From assembly GCA_963804005.1 (NCBI GenBank), contig CAWDOP010000022.1, positions 1 through 64,000 on the forward strand: DNA of 64,000 nucleotides. The letters run 5' to 3'. A program made the position numbers and the translations under genes. Below are positions 55,883 through 64,000 of the stretch, one piece after another. The notes below the pieces were generated by a model. The model did no database searches. It saw only the letters and a program-made list of their open reading frames with translations, and was not told the DNA's origin. Position 1 is the stretch's first letter. Each line of letters begins with the position of its first letter. Origin of the DNA: JAGXRK01 sp963804005. Its GTDB lineage: Bacteria > Bacteroidota > Ignavibacteria > Ignavibacteriales > Ignavibacteriaceae.

Positions 55883-56413
55883 CTAAGCTTTTACTTTCGC
55901 AAGCTGCGGGAATTTTACTTTTACTAACTCAAACAATCCGAACATTACACCGGTATAGAATAAATCTCCAATAAGTGTGTTATGGAAAAACGGGACTGCA
56001 GCAGTAAAGCAAACTGCCAATCCTGTTAGATTAACCGGATATAATGTATCTGTTGCCCAGAATGCAAGATTGGTAAGTACAAAAAACAAAACTGATGCAC
56101 TTACGGAAGCTAGAATTACTGTTAAAACAGATTTCTTTTTAAGCATTATCATTCCTAATCCTACAATTAAAACGAAGCCTAAATAAACTGCCCACATTGT
56201 ATTATGAAATCCTAAAAATAAATCGGTAAGAAACAACGCAGCAAGCGGAATAACAAAAGCAAATGCTTTCTTATTAAAATATGCACCTCCGAATAAAGCC
56301 ATTGCTGCTATAGGTGCAAAGTTTGGCGGATGTGGTAAAAGTCGAATTAAAGCAGCGACTAATACCATACCCGTAAGCATTAAAAATCTTGGTGATAATT
56401 TTAATGAATTCAT
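55883..56413 (-). CDS. DUF6580-type membrane protein, putative transporter component
   Basis: This 176-residue protein has five or six membrane helices and the family blocks LLPHPPNFAPIAAMALFGGA, LTDLFLGFHNTMWAVYLGF and the closing FFHNTLIGDLFYTGVMFGLF. Proteins of this group resemble substrate-binding membrane subunits of ECF transporters and are often near B12 genes. It lies 125 bases downstream of the riboswitch-controlled TonB receptor on the same strand, which suggests a part in cobalamin or precursor uptake across the inner membrane. That link is by context only. Confidence 0.75.
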   Translation of the reverse strand: MNSLKLSPRFLMLTGMVLVAALIRLLPHPPNFAPIAAMALFGGAYFNKKAFAFVIPLAALFLTDLFLGFHNTMWAVYLGFVLIVGLGMIMLKKKSVLTVILASVSASVLFFVLTNLAFWATDTLYPVNLTGLAVCFTAAVPFFHNTLIGDLFYTGVMFGLFELVKVKFPQLAKVKA

Positions 56414-56538
56414 TTCGTATCCTTTCCTTTAAAATCTTAGTAAATATTTACTGTTTATAATTGTTCAAAAATAGAGTTTGTTCAAGTAAAAAGAAAAAAG
56501 AAAAAAGTAAAAAGAGTAAAATCTTTAAGCTCTCACTC

Positions 56539-58491
56539 TTAATCTAAAGTAATATTTATTCCTCCGTAAACCGATAAGCCTGCAGTTCCGTATCCAAAAA
56601 CTTCTTCATAATCAGAATCTAGAAGATTTTCAATACGCAAATTAAATCTTAAAAAATCAAACAATTTATAATGCGCAGCAACATTCAGAAGGACATAAGG
56701 ATCAAGCTGAATTCTTGTAGATGGAAATGTGCTGAAATCTAAATCATCTCTTTTGCCAACATAAATCACTTCAACATTCACATTTGTTTTATCCGAGAAA
56801 TTATAGCTTAAATATCCACCGATTTTATGTTCCGGTCTTCTTATAAGTTTTTGGTCCTCTTCAGCTAATCCTTCACTTTTATCTCTTGCGTTAGTATAAG
56901 TATAATTTAGTTTAGCATCCAAACCAAAGAAAGGTTTTATTGTTGAATATACTTCGACGCCCTTTGTTTCAGCCTTATTGATGTTTATTGTTTTATAGTT
57001 GTTATCGAATCCGAATAAATCTTTATAGTCATTTTCAAAATATGTAACGCCGAATGATAATTCTTCATTCCAGAAGAACTGCTCTATTCCAGCATCCCAA
57101 CCAAAACTTTTTTCAGGATTCAAATCGGGATTTCCAAATGCCGGATCGTATAAATAAAATAAAGAAGGAGCTTTAAACCCTGTCGCAACTGTTGCTTTTA
57201 GTTTTGTCCCCGTTTGCCAAATTATGTAAGCAGGTGCTAATCTGTAAGTAAAAGAAGAACCGAATTTATCGTGGTTATCAAATCGTACTCCTGCGGAGGC
57301 AAAAAATTCATCACCGATTTTTAGTTGATCCTGAAGATATATGCCAAATGTTTTGGCATCACTTTTCGGAAAGAGACTTATAAAATCACCGAAAGCAGAG
57401 AAGGAATTAAATTCTGAAACAGTTTCATCTATCTCAAAATCAACACCAAGAGTAATTAAATTATTTTCAATTATACTAAAATTGTTTTGCCAGTCAAGTT
57501 TAAGCTTTCGACCGTCATAAAAACTTGTTGAAGCAGAAAAGTTATTAATTGTTTCATCGTATTTATATTTTCTTATATTCCGTATGAACGATGCCCCGAC
57601 TTTTTGTTCCCACACATTATTTAAAAGATTGAAAACACCTTCACCTCTTAAAGCTAATTCTTCCTGATTGAACTTATAAGTTGGATCATCACCATAAATT
57701 CCGGATTGATCATAATCGGCCTTTGACTTTAAAAATCTGAAATAAAAATTGGTCTTTACATTTTCGGAAAATCGATAACCTAAAGCAGTTGAGATATTAT
57801 CATTTTGGAAACCGTCTTTTTCAATGTTGCCATATTTTTCGTTGGCTGCAGAAAATCCATCGCTCTTAACCCGGCCTATGTTCATCGAATAGTTAAGTTT
57901 GCCTAAAATTCCAGTTAAACCTGCTGTTGTTTTAAATGTGCTGTATGATCCACCTTCTGCTAATAGAGAAAATCTCGTAGAACCTGAACCTTTTGTTGTA
58001 ATTATGTTTATAACACCGGCAAGTGCGTCGGAACCATAAAGAATAGATTGCGGACCTCTTAAAATTTCTACGCGCTCAATATTATCTGTGGGCAATGCAG
58101 AGAAATCATAAACTCCATTTGGATCGCTTGTCAAATTCATCTCAACGCCGTCAACTAAAACATAAGTATAAGATGGACTTCCACCACGAATGTAAATGTT
58201 TGATAAAGTTCCGGGTCCACCTTGCGACGTAAAACTCAATCCGTATTCATTTTTTAATAAATCATATAAACTGAAAGTATTTCGGTTATTTATCTCAACC
58301 GAATCAATAATGCTGATTGAATTGGCCAATTTAAGTGTGCTTGAATTTGTTTTTGTAGCTGAAATAACAACATCTGATAATCTGTAAATTCCGGCAGAAT
58401 CTGTTTTTTGAATTATAGAATTTTGAGAGTATAAAAAAACAGAAAACAGAAAAAATGAAAAGAACAGAATAAAGATTTTTTTTTGGTGCAT
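56539..58491 (-). CDS. btuB: TonB-dependent vitamin B12 receptor (BtuB-like)
   Basis: This 650-residue outer-membrane receptor has a signal peptide (MHQKKIFILFFSFFLFSVFL), the plug domain with SISIIDSVEINNRNTFSLYD and LRGPQSILYGSDALAGVINI, and a 22-strand-type barrel. Its C-terminus reads GTAGLSVYGGINITLD. It is close to BtuB in length. A cobalamin riboswitch lies in its leader (58617-58822), which makes B12 or a corrinoid the likely cargo. That fits the organism's use of B12-dependent methylmalonyl-CoA mutase. The TonB/ExbBD partners are not in the window. Confidence 0.93.
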   Translation of the reverse strand: MHQKKIFILFFSFFLFSVFLYSQNSIIQKTDSAGIYRLSDVVISATKTNSSTLKLANSISIIDSVEINNRNTFSLYDLLKNEYGLSFTSQGGPGTLSNIYIRGGSPSYTYVLVDGVEMNLTSDPNGVYDFSALPTDNIERVEILRGPQSILYGSDALAGVINIITTKGSGSTRFSLLAEGGSYSTFKTTAGLTGILGKLNYSMNIGRVKSDGFSAANEKYGNIEKDGFQNDNISTALGYRFSENVKTNFYFRFLKSKADYDQSGIYGDDPTYKFNQEELALRGEGVFNLLNNVWEQKVGASFIRNIRKYKYDETINNFSASTSFYDGRKLKLDWQNNFSIIENNLITLGVDFEIDETVSEFNSFSAFGDFISLFPKSDAKTFGIYLQDQLKIGDEFFASAGVRFDNHDKFGSSFTYRLAPAYIIWQTGTKLKATVATGFKAPSLFYLYDPAFGNPDLNPEKSFGWDAGIEQFFWNEELSFGVTYFENDYKDLFGFDNNYKTININKAETKGVEVYSTIKPFFGLDAKLNYTYTNARDKSEGLAEEDQKLIRRPEHKIGGYLSYNFSDKTNVNVEVIYVGKRDDLDFSTFPSTRIQLDPYVLLNVAAHYKLFDFLRFNLRIENLLDSDYEEVFGYGTAGLSVYGGINITLD

Positions 58492-58616
58492 AGAAGTTAC
58501 TCTTTAAATGGAAATTGAAAGTAACTTCGCGTGTTAAAAAAGTTGAGATAAAACGAATGGAGAAGAAGACCATCGTTAATCTTACCTTTCTCGCGAAGGC
58601 TGATTAATTAACTTTT

Positions 58617-58822
58617 ATGGCAGGTCTCCTGGCTTAAACAATTAACAATGAATAATGAATAATGAAAAATGAAAAGATAAATTGTTCATTGTTAACTTTT
58701 AATTGCTAATTGTTTTCACAGTTGCGCGACAGCATCGGAATTTCCCACATAGCGGGAGCACCGAATTTCCCTATAATTCCCTTTCAATCCCAAAATGTTG
58801 GGGATAGCGGGACACCATAAAA
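58617..58822 (-). promoter_or_regulatory. Cobalamin riboswitch with a word-repeat hairpin in a peripheral arm
   Basis: On the minus strand the leader contains GCTGTCGCGCAACTGTGA and the B12 box AGCCAGGAGACCTGCCAT (58617-58634), the hallmarks of the adenosylcobalamin riboswitch. CGGTGCTCCCGC and related paired parts lie upstream. Between them lies an extra inverted repeat (58637-58714) built from AACAATTAACAATGAA-like words. It controls the receptor gene at 58491, presumably lowering expression when cobalamin is present. Confidence 0.93.
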
Positions 58823-59089
58823 CTTGTTCAAAGAACTGATGTTAAAATAGTTTTAATTAATATAACTTCAAATTTCTTTATTTTTTTTGCCTATTTACTT
58901 CTCAGTTTTAACTTTTTTTTCTAAGTTGCATTATAATTTTTATTATCAAATGTTAACATTATACATTCCGTTGATACAAGAGTATAAAATATTTTTCTCT
59001 GTTAACTTTGAGCATTGTTACAATTCAAAATATCTTCCTATCAAACTCATTTTTCAATTTAATCATACTGAATCAGAAGGAGTTTTATA
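58823..59089. other. Intergenic region between the riboswitch and sdhC
   Basis: AT-rich and gene-free; it should hold both divergent promoters. CAGAAGGAG seven to ten bases before 59090 is the sdhC ribosome site. Confidence 0.5.
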
Positions 59090-59779
59090 ATGGGTTGGTT
59101 TCTAAAATTTGCAAACTCCTCGATCGGCAAAAAAATTACTATGGCGGTCACGGGGAGTTTTCTGATCATTTTTCTGATCATTCACCTGATCGGAAATATC
59201 ACTTTGTTTTTTGGTCCTAATGCGTTCAATGGCTATGTAAGCGCACTTGATGTTGTTAAACCTTTAATCCGTGTCATCGAAGTTGTGCTTCTGGCTGCAT
59301 TTCTTTTTCACCTTTATAATGGATTACGATTGTGGTTGGAGAATAAGAAAACACAGGGAGGTAAGTTTATCGGCAAGTATAAAATAAACGCCTCAGGTGA
59401 AAATAGTTCGTTTTCTTCAAGAACTTCGTTCATAACTGGATCAATAGTATTTATTTTTCTTGCTCTGCATTTAGGAACATTTTTCTGGCGCTTCAATGTT
59501 CACGATCCTGAAGGCTTAGCTCATACACATCAGTATTTTACTATTGTAAATGGTTTCTTTCAAATGTGGTGGTACGTGGCTATATACGTCATTGCTGTAT
59601 TACTCTTAGGATTTCATCTCAATCACGGTTTTCAAAGTGCATTTCAGACATTTGGATGGAATCATAAAAGGTATTTTTCAGTTATTAAAAAATTCGGAAC
59701 TGCTTACGCAATTTTAATGGCTTTAGGATTTGCTTCTATGCCTATTTACTTTTTCTTTTTCTACGGAGGTAATGTATGA
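59090..59779 (+). CDS. sdhC: Succinate dehydrogenase/fumarate reductase cytochrome b subunit
   Basis: This 229-residue protein has five membrane helices and belongs to the single-anchor, diheme (type B) group found in Bacteroidota and Epsilonproteobacteria. It opens SSIGKKITMAVTGSFLIIFL with the first helix; heme-ligand histidines occur in IIHLIGN, AFLFHLYNG, LALHLGTF and GFHLNHGFQ. It anchors the enzyme and passes electrons to menaquinone. AGAAGGAG precedes the ATG; its end overlaps the sdhA start by 4 bases. Confidence 0.95.
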   Translation: MGWFLKFANSSIGKKITMAVTGSFLIIFLIIHLIGNITLFFGPNAFNGYVSALDVVKPLIRVIEVVLLAAFLFHLYNGLRLWLENKKTQGGKFIGKYKINASGENSSFSSRTSFITGSIVFIFLALHLGTFFWRFNVHDPEGLAHTHQYFTIVNGFFQMWWYVAIYVIAVLLLGFHLNHGFQSAFQTFGWNHKRYFSVIKKFGTAYAILMALGFASMPIYFFFFYGGNV

Positions 59780-61686
59780 TAAAGCTTGATTCAAAAATCC
59801 CAGCAGGACCCATTGCAGAAAAATGGACTAATCATAAATTTAATATGAAACTGGTTAATCCAGCCAACAAGCGTAAATTTGATATCATAGTTGTCGGAAC
59901 CGGACTAGCAGGTGCATCTGCTGCTGCAACATTAGGTGAGTTAGGGTATAAAGTAAAAGCTTTTACTTATCATGATTCCAGCAGACGTGCCCACTCAATT
60001 GGTGCACAAGGTGGAATAAATGCTGCAAAAAATTATCAGAACGATGGTGACTCTGTTTATCGATTATTTTTTGACACTATTAAAGGTGGGGATTTTCGAT
60101 CACGTGAAGCTAACACTTACCGCCTTGCAGAAGTTAGTAATAACATTATCGATCAATGTGTTGCGCAGGGCGTACCTTTTGCGAGAGAATATGGTGGAAC
60201 TTTAGCAAATCGTTCGTTTGGTGGTGCACAAGTTTCCAGGACTTTTTATGCACGTGGAGAAACAGGACAGCAGTTACTGCTTGGTGCATATAGCTCTTTG
60301 AATCGGCAAATAAAATTAGGCAATGTCCAGATGTTTCATCGACGTGAGATGCTGGATGTTGTACTTGTTGATGGAAAGGCGAAAGGTATTACTGTTAGAA
60401 ATCTGCTAACCGGCGAGATAGAAAGTTATGCTGCTCAAGCTGTCATTCTTGCAACTGGTGGATATTCCAACGTTTACTTTTTATCTACAAGTGCGATGTT
60501 ATGTAATGCTACCGCAGTTTGGCGTGCTCATAAACGTGGAGCTCTATTTGCTAATCCTTCTTTTACTCAAATACACCCAACCTGTCTTCCCGTCCATGGA
60601 GAAGGACAATCTAAATTAGTGCTAATGAGCGAAAGTTTAAGAAATGATGGCAGAATTTGGGTGCCTACAAAAGTTGGCGATCATAGACCCCCTGATCAAA
60701 TACCTGAAGATGAAAGAGACTATTATCTTGAACGAAGATACCCATCCTTTGGAAACTTAGCACCCAGAGATGTTTCATCAAGGAGTGCAAAATATGTATG
60801 TGATGAAGGTAAAGGTGTAAAGGGTGGCAGAGCTGTTTATCTTGATTTTGCTGATGCCATTAAACGATTAGGTGAAAATTCTGTCAAAGAAAAATATGGT
60901 AATTTATTTGACATGTATAAAAATGTTATGGATGAAAATCCATATAAAGTTCCAATGAAAATCTACCCAGCACCTCACTATACCATGGGTGGTTTATGGG
61001 TAGATTATAATTTGATGAGTAATATTCCGGGCTTATTTGTAGCTGGCGAAGCTAACTATTCTGACCACGGGGCAAACAGACTTGGTGCCAGTGCTCTTAT
61101 GCAGGGTTTAGCTGATGGCTATTTTGTTCTGCCTTACACTATCGGCAATTATTTTGGAGGTGAAAAACCAACTAAAGCTGATGTAAATAGTTCTGAATTC
61201 AAAGAAGCGAAAGAAAAAGTAAAAGACAATACTAATAAACTCTTATCTATAAATGGCAAGCAAACCGTTGATGAAATTCATAAGAAATTAGGACATTTGT
61301 TAATTGATAAAGTTGGAATGTCTCGTGATGATGCCGGCCTAAAAAAGGTAATCAAAAATATTGCTGATTTACGCGATGAGTTTTGGCGTGATGTAAAAGT
61401 TGTCGGAAAAGGTGAAGATCTAAATCAAAATTTGGAAAGAGCAGGCAGAGTTGCTGATTTTCTAGAACTTGGAGAATTAATGGCTCTTGATGCATTAAAC
61501 AGGGATGAATCCTGTGGTGCACACTTTAGAGAAGAGCATCAAACTGAAGATGGTGAAGCAATCAGAAACGATAAAGATTTTGCTTATGTAGCTGCATGGG
61601 AATTTGAAAAAGCAGGTAAATGGAATCTTCACAAAGAAAATCTTGAATTTGAGTTTGTTGAATTAGCAACAAGGAGTTACAAATAA
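59776..61686 (+). CDS. sdhA: Succinate dehydrogenase/fumarate reductase flavoprotein
   Basis: This 636-residue catalytic subunit has a dinucleotide-binding start DIIVVGTGLAGASAAATLGE, the covalent-FAD histidine in AHSIGAQGGINAA, active-site TQIHPTCLP, and the FAD-contact GEANYSDHGANRLGASALMQ. It oxidises succinate to fumarate, or the reverse, on the cytoplasmic side. It shares overlaps with sdhC (4 bases) and sdhB (1 base). The length and motifs fit the type B enzyme. Confidence 0.97.
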   Translation: MIKLDSKIPAGPIAEKWTNHKFNMKLVNPANKRKFDIIVVGTGLAGASAAATLGELGYKVKAFTYHDSSRRAHSIGAQGGINAAKNYQNDGDSVYRLFFDTIKGGDFRSREANTYRLAEVSNNIIDQCVAQGVPFAREYGGTLANRSFGGAQVSRTFYARGETGQQLLLGAYSSLNRQIKLGNVQMFHRREMLDVVLVDGKAKGITVRNLLTGEIESYAAQAVILATGGYSNVYFLSTSAMLCNATAVWRAHKRGALFANPSFTQIHPTCLPVHGEGQSKLVLMSESLRNDGRIWVPTKVGDHRPPDQIPEDERDYYLERRYPSFGNLAPRDVSSRSAKYVCDEGKGVKGGRAVYLDFADAIKRLGENSVKEKYGNLFDMYKNVMDENPYKVPMKIYPAPHYTMGGLWVDYNLMSNIPGLFVAGEANYSDHGANRLGASALMQGLADGYFVLPYTIGNYFGGEKPTKADVNSSEFKEAKEKVKDNTNKLLSINGKQTVDEIHKKLGHLLIDKVGMSRDDAGLKKVIKNIADLRDEFWRDVKVVGKGEDLNQNLERAGRVADFLELGELMALDALNRDESCGAHFREEHQTEDGEAIRNDKDFAYVAAWEFEKAGKWNLHKENLEFEFVELATRSYK

Positions 61687-62456
61687 TGAGTAATAATAAT
61701 ATAAATTTAACTTTAAATATTTGGCGGCAAGAATCTGAGGCTGCAAAAGGGGATTTCGAACAATTTAAAGTCTCCGTTTCGCCAGATGCATCAATACTTG
61801 AGATGCTTGATGAATTAAATAATAAATTAGAAAAAGAAGGTAAAATTCCTATCGCTTTCGAAAGTGATTGCAGAGAAGGTATCTGTGGAACTTGTGGACT
61901 TGTTGTAAACGGACATCCGCACGGAGCTCTTCCCAAGATAGCTACTTGCCAGCTGCATATGCGTAATTTTAAAAATGGCGAAACATTATTTATCGAACCA
62001 TTCAGAGCTACTGCATTTAAAATAATTAAGGATCTAATCGTCGATCGCTCAGGGCTGGATAAAATTCAGCAAGCCGGTGGTTATGTTTCATTTAATACCG
62101 GCAGTGCTCCTGATGCTAATGCAATACCAATTTCTAAGGAAGTTGCATCATTATCATTGGATGCTGCTGAGTGTATAGGATGCGGCGCTTGTGTAGCAGC
62201 GTGCAAAAATTCTTCTGCGATGTTGTTCGTAGGAGCTAAAGTTTCTCAATTTGCTTTACTTCCACAGGGGCAACCAGAAAGATATGAGCGTGTGATGAAT
62301 ATGGTTGCAGTTATGGATGAGGAAGGTTTTGGAAGCTGCTCAAACACTTATGCCTGCGAAGCTGAATGCCCAAAAGGAATTTCTATAACCAATATTGCCA
62401 GAATGAACCGGGATTTTATGATGGCAAAGGTAAAATCTAAGGAAGTAGAAGTGTAA
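61686..62456 (+). CDS. sdhB: Succinate dehydrogenase/fumarate reductase iron-sulfur subunit
   Basis: This 256-residue subunit has the [2Fe-2S] motif CREGICGTCGLVVNG in the N-terminal half, CIGCGACVAAC for the [4Fe-4S] cluster, and CSNTYACEAECPKGI for the last cluster with its usual exchange of cysteines. It passes electrons from the flavoprotein to the cytochrome b subunit. It is the last gene of sdhCAB and is followed by a weak hairpin. Confidence 0.97.
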   Translation: MSNNNINLTLNIWRQESEAAKGDFEQFKVSVSPDASILEMLDELNNKLEKEGKIPIAFESDCREGICGTCGLVVNGHPHGALPKIATCQLHMRNFKNGETLFIEPFRATAFKIIKDLIVDRSGLDKIQQAGGYVSFNTGSAPDANAIPISKEVASLSLDAAECIGCGACVAACKNSSAMLFVGAKVSQFALLPQGQPERYERVMNMVAVMDEEGFGSCSNTYACEAECPKGISITNIARMNRDFMMAKVKSKEVEV

Positions 62457-62516
62457 AATAATTAAAAAACAAAAGACTGAAACACGTGATTTCTTAGAAA
62501 GCTTATCGAAGAATAT

Positions 62517-62545
62517 AAATCCCGGTTAGAATTTAATCGGGATTT
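62517..62545 (+). terminator. Possible terminator after sdhCAB
   Basis: AAATCCCGGTTA and TAATCGGGATTT form a 12-base stem with one G-T pair and a 5-base loop. The T content after it is low (GTATATTT). The rest of 62457-62837 is gene-free. Confidence 0.55.
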
Positions 62546-62837
62546 GTATATTTAAAAGGTGTATCAATGAAAATATGGGCGATTGAAAAGGGAATTTTCA
62601 GATAAATGTATTTTACGGGCAAAACAATCTGAACAGTTATTATTTTTGAACATGAATTCGAGAAAGAAGCTGGACAGTACTAAAGTAGGTGTTATTAGTT
62701 AATTATAATGAATTTAATAGATTATTTATCTGAATATGAAATAATCCTTTATTATTTTAGATAACTAGTTTATTAGATGAACTTTAATTGAGATTTTTTA
62801 TATTTTTGCAAATAATTTAGAAGCTATATCCAATATT

Positions 62838-64000
62838 ATGTTTCAAACTGAAATAAAATTTATAACAGACTTTACACTGAATCACGTGAAGAAGCTTGGT
62901 GCGTTTTTCACTTTTGAAAGATTATTTGAAACGAATATTCATCCTGCTATTAAACAATATTTAAACGCAGAATTTGAATTTCTTATTTATGAAGATCGGC
63001 AGAAACTAATTCAGGATTCTTTGTTTGATTATTCTGGAAGCAAAATTAATCATCATTTTTCAATGATTGCTGAAGAGATAAAGAAAACAAAAAAAGTATC
63101 CTATGAAGATATGAAAGTTCTTATCTCACGTGCCGTTTCATTTAATGTTAGTTATATTTTAAAACCAAACTGGTCTTTGCAGAAATTAATATTTGGTGAA
63201 AAGAAGAGCATCTCTGTTGTAGAACTTGAACTCGTGCTAAATTACCTTTACTTTTATGATTATCTGAAGAATGTATTTAAATCATATTTGTCAAAAAGAA
63301 ATATTGTAAACCTCTCTTCTACAGAATTTGAACTAATCATTAACAAAATTGACAGGGAATTATTTTCCACTCATTTTGAAAAATTAGTAGATAATTCTCT
63401 GGTATCAATAGCAGATTTATTTAGCATTGGCGGATTGAATAAAAAAAATATCTCGGTTGAGGCGGTCGAAATATTTCTTAAAGAAAAGAATCTTATCGAT
63501 CATCTGTTAAAATTAAAGCGAGTAATTCCAAATCCGGGCAAAAGAAAATATGATATTGATGATATAAGAAGGATAATTTATTCTGCTACACCTGTCGAAC
63601 CCGAATCAATCAATCCAGCTTCTGAAGAACCTGAATCCGAAGTTGATGGTGATTTCGAAAAAGTTAAAACTTTAGAAGAAGCCGAAATAAAACCCTTAAC
63701 TCAAACAGAGGAATTTCTGGAAGAAGAACAAAAATCCGATGAGAATATTATTCAGGAGTTAGTTCAGGATGAAATTGTTAAAAAAGATATCGAGGAATTA
63801 ATTAAAGAGAAGGAACCCGAGGAGGAAATCCTTGAAGAAGAACCTGTTTGGGAAAAAGAAATAATTATTGATAAAGAACCCGAAGCAGTTCAAACAGATG
63901 ATAAAAAGAAATCAACAGATCTGACAGATGAACTAAAAGAAGAAGTCGTTAATCCCGAAATTGGAGGAATGGTTATTTCTTCTTTTTTAGATGACCCTGA
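62838..64000 (+). CDS. Unidentified protein with acidic C-terminal region, truncated by the window end
   Basis: An open frame runs from the ATG at 62838 to the end of the window (387 codons) without a stop. The first 250 residues look globular and helical (KKLGAFFTFERLFETNIHPA, LNKKNISVEAVEIFLKEKNL). The remainder is low-complexity and very acidic (EEPESEVDGDFEKVKTLEE, EKEPEEEILEEEPVWEKE). There is no signal peptide or known motif, and no clear ribosome site. I do not recognise the family. Codon use is like the neighbours. Confidence 0.75.
   Translation, partial: MFQTEIKFITDFTLNHVKKLGAFFTFERLFETNIHPAIKQYLNAEFEFLIYEDRQKLIQDSLFDYSGSKINHHFSMIAEEIKKTKKVSYEDMKVLISRAVSFNVSYILKPNWSLQKLIFGEKKSISVVELELVLNYLYFYDYLKNVFKSYLSKRNIVNLSSTEFELIINKIDRELFSTHFEKLVDNSLVSIADLFSIGGLNKKNISVEAVEIFLKEKNLIDHLLKLKRVIPNPGKRKYDIDDIRRIIYSATPVEPESINPASEEPESEVDGDFEKVKTLEEAEIKPLTQTEEFLEEEQKSDENIIQELVQDEIVKKDIEELIKEKEPEEEILEEEPVWEKEIIIDKEPEAVQTDDKKKSTDLTDELKEEVVNPEIGGMVISSFLDDP

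Noticed and set aside
1..64000. CRISPR arrays, tRNA or rRNA genes, insertion sequences, prophage
   Set aside because: I found no regularly spaced repeats, cloverleaf-like sequences, rRNA stretches, transposases or phage genes.

Overview
The window looks like a chromosomal piece of an AT-rich, Gram-negative bacterium of the Bacteroidota/Chlorobi side, most likely an Ignavibacteria-type organism. The signs are a T9SS type A C-terminal sorting tail of the 'YPNPFNPST' kind, Bacteroidetes-type promoter spacing (TTG, 20 bases, TAnnTTTG), two-subunit methylmalonyl-CoA mutase, GxxExxY and four-helix-bundle (IVP) proteins, and many multiheme and redox-sensing genes. This placement is inference from gene content.

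Layout. 1-4663 (minus) is a methylmalonyl-CoA mutase operon; both subunits carry frame breaks, and an IVP gene in an inverted-repeat cassette sits between them. 5094-12608 (minus) holds a HEPN-like protein and a large alpha-2-macroglobulin gene with frame breaks, an in-frame stop and an out-of-frame 599-base duplication of its 3' end. 12773-17910 carries a C69 peptidase, small envelope genes, and a zinc-ribbon/LemA/M48 protease operon.

18032-33246 is the most unusual part: two divergent, partly paralogous redox-and-signalling loci around a 577-base intergenic region. Each has a four-cluster ferredoxin subunit, an NrfD-type membrane subunit, a histidine kinase with heme-binding-type CxxCH and CxxxxCH motifs, a response regulator, and proteins with glycine-cleavage-H-like domains that lack the lipoyl lysine. 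The plus locus adds a 13-CxxCH cytochrome, and its kinase has a zinc-ribbon insertion inside the ATPase domain. The minus locus has a sigma54 activator, a possible sigma54 promoter and an archaemetzincin; its kinase and one H-like gene are broken. I infer that quinone-linked electron flow is sensed and passed to gene control or to the membrane-anchored H-like proteins.

33561-37845 is a mixed stretch (aromatic amino acid decarboxylase, a chimeric gene remnant, a helix-turn-helix/membrane protein pair, OsmC). 38515-44866 is a TetR-headed operon for a LolCDE-like ABC exporter with a LolA-like protein and an outer-membrane barrel; it is interrupted by a GxxExxY cassette flanked by CACATAG-word hairpins. 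45009-55801 contains a Yip1 protein, a TPR protein, a secreted helical protein, an isochorismatase, a divergent cysteine-peptidase/ATP-grasp pair, two tandem propeller lipoproteins with duplicated 3' remnants, and a T9SS-secreted propeller. 55883-58822 is a cobalamin riboswitch-controlled B12 uptake locus, which fits the B12-dependent mutase. 59090-62456 is sdhCAB, and the window ends inside an unidentified acidic protein.

Two cross-cutting points. Broken genes are concentrated in the first 22.4 kb and all lie on the minus strand, so either decay or consensus error must be excluded. Several intergenic hairpins are built from repeated short words and look like small palindromic repeat families.
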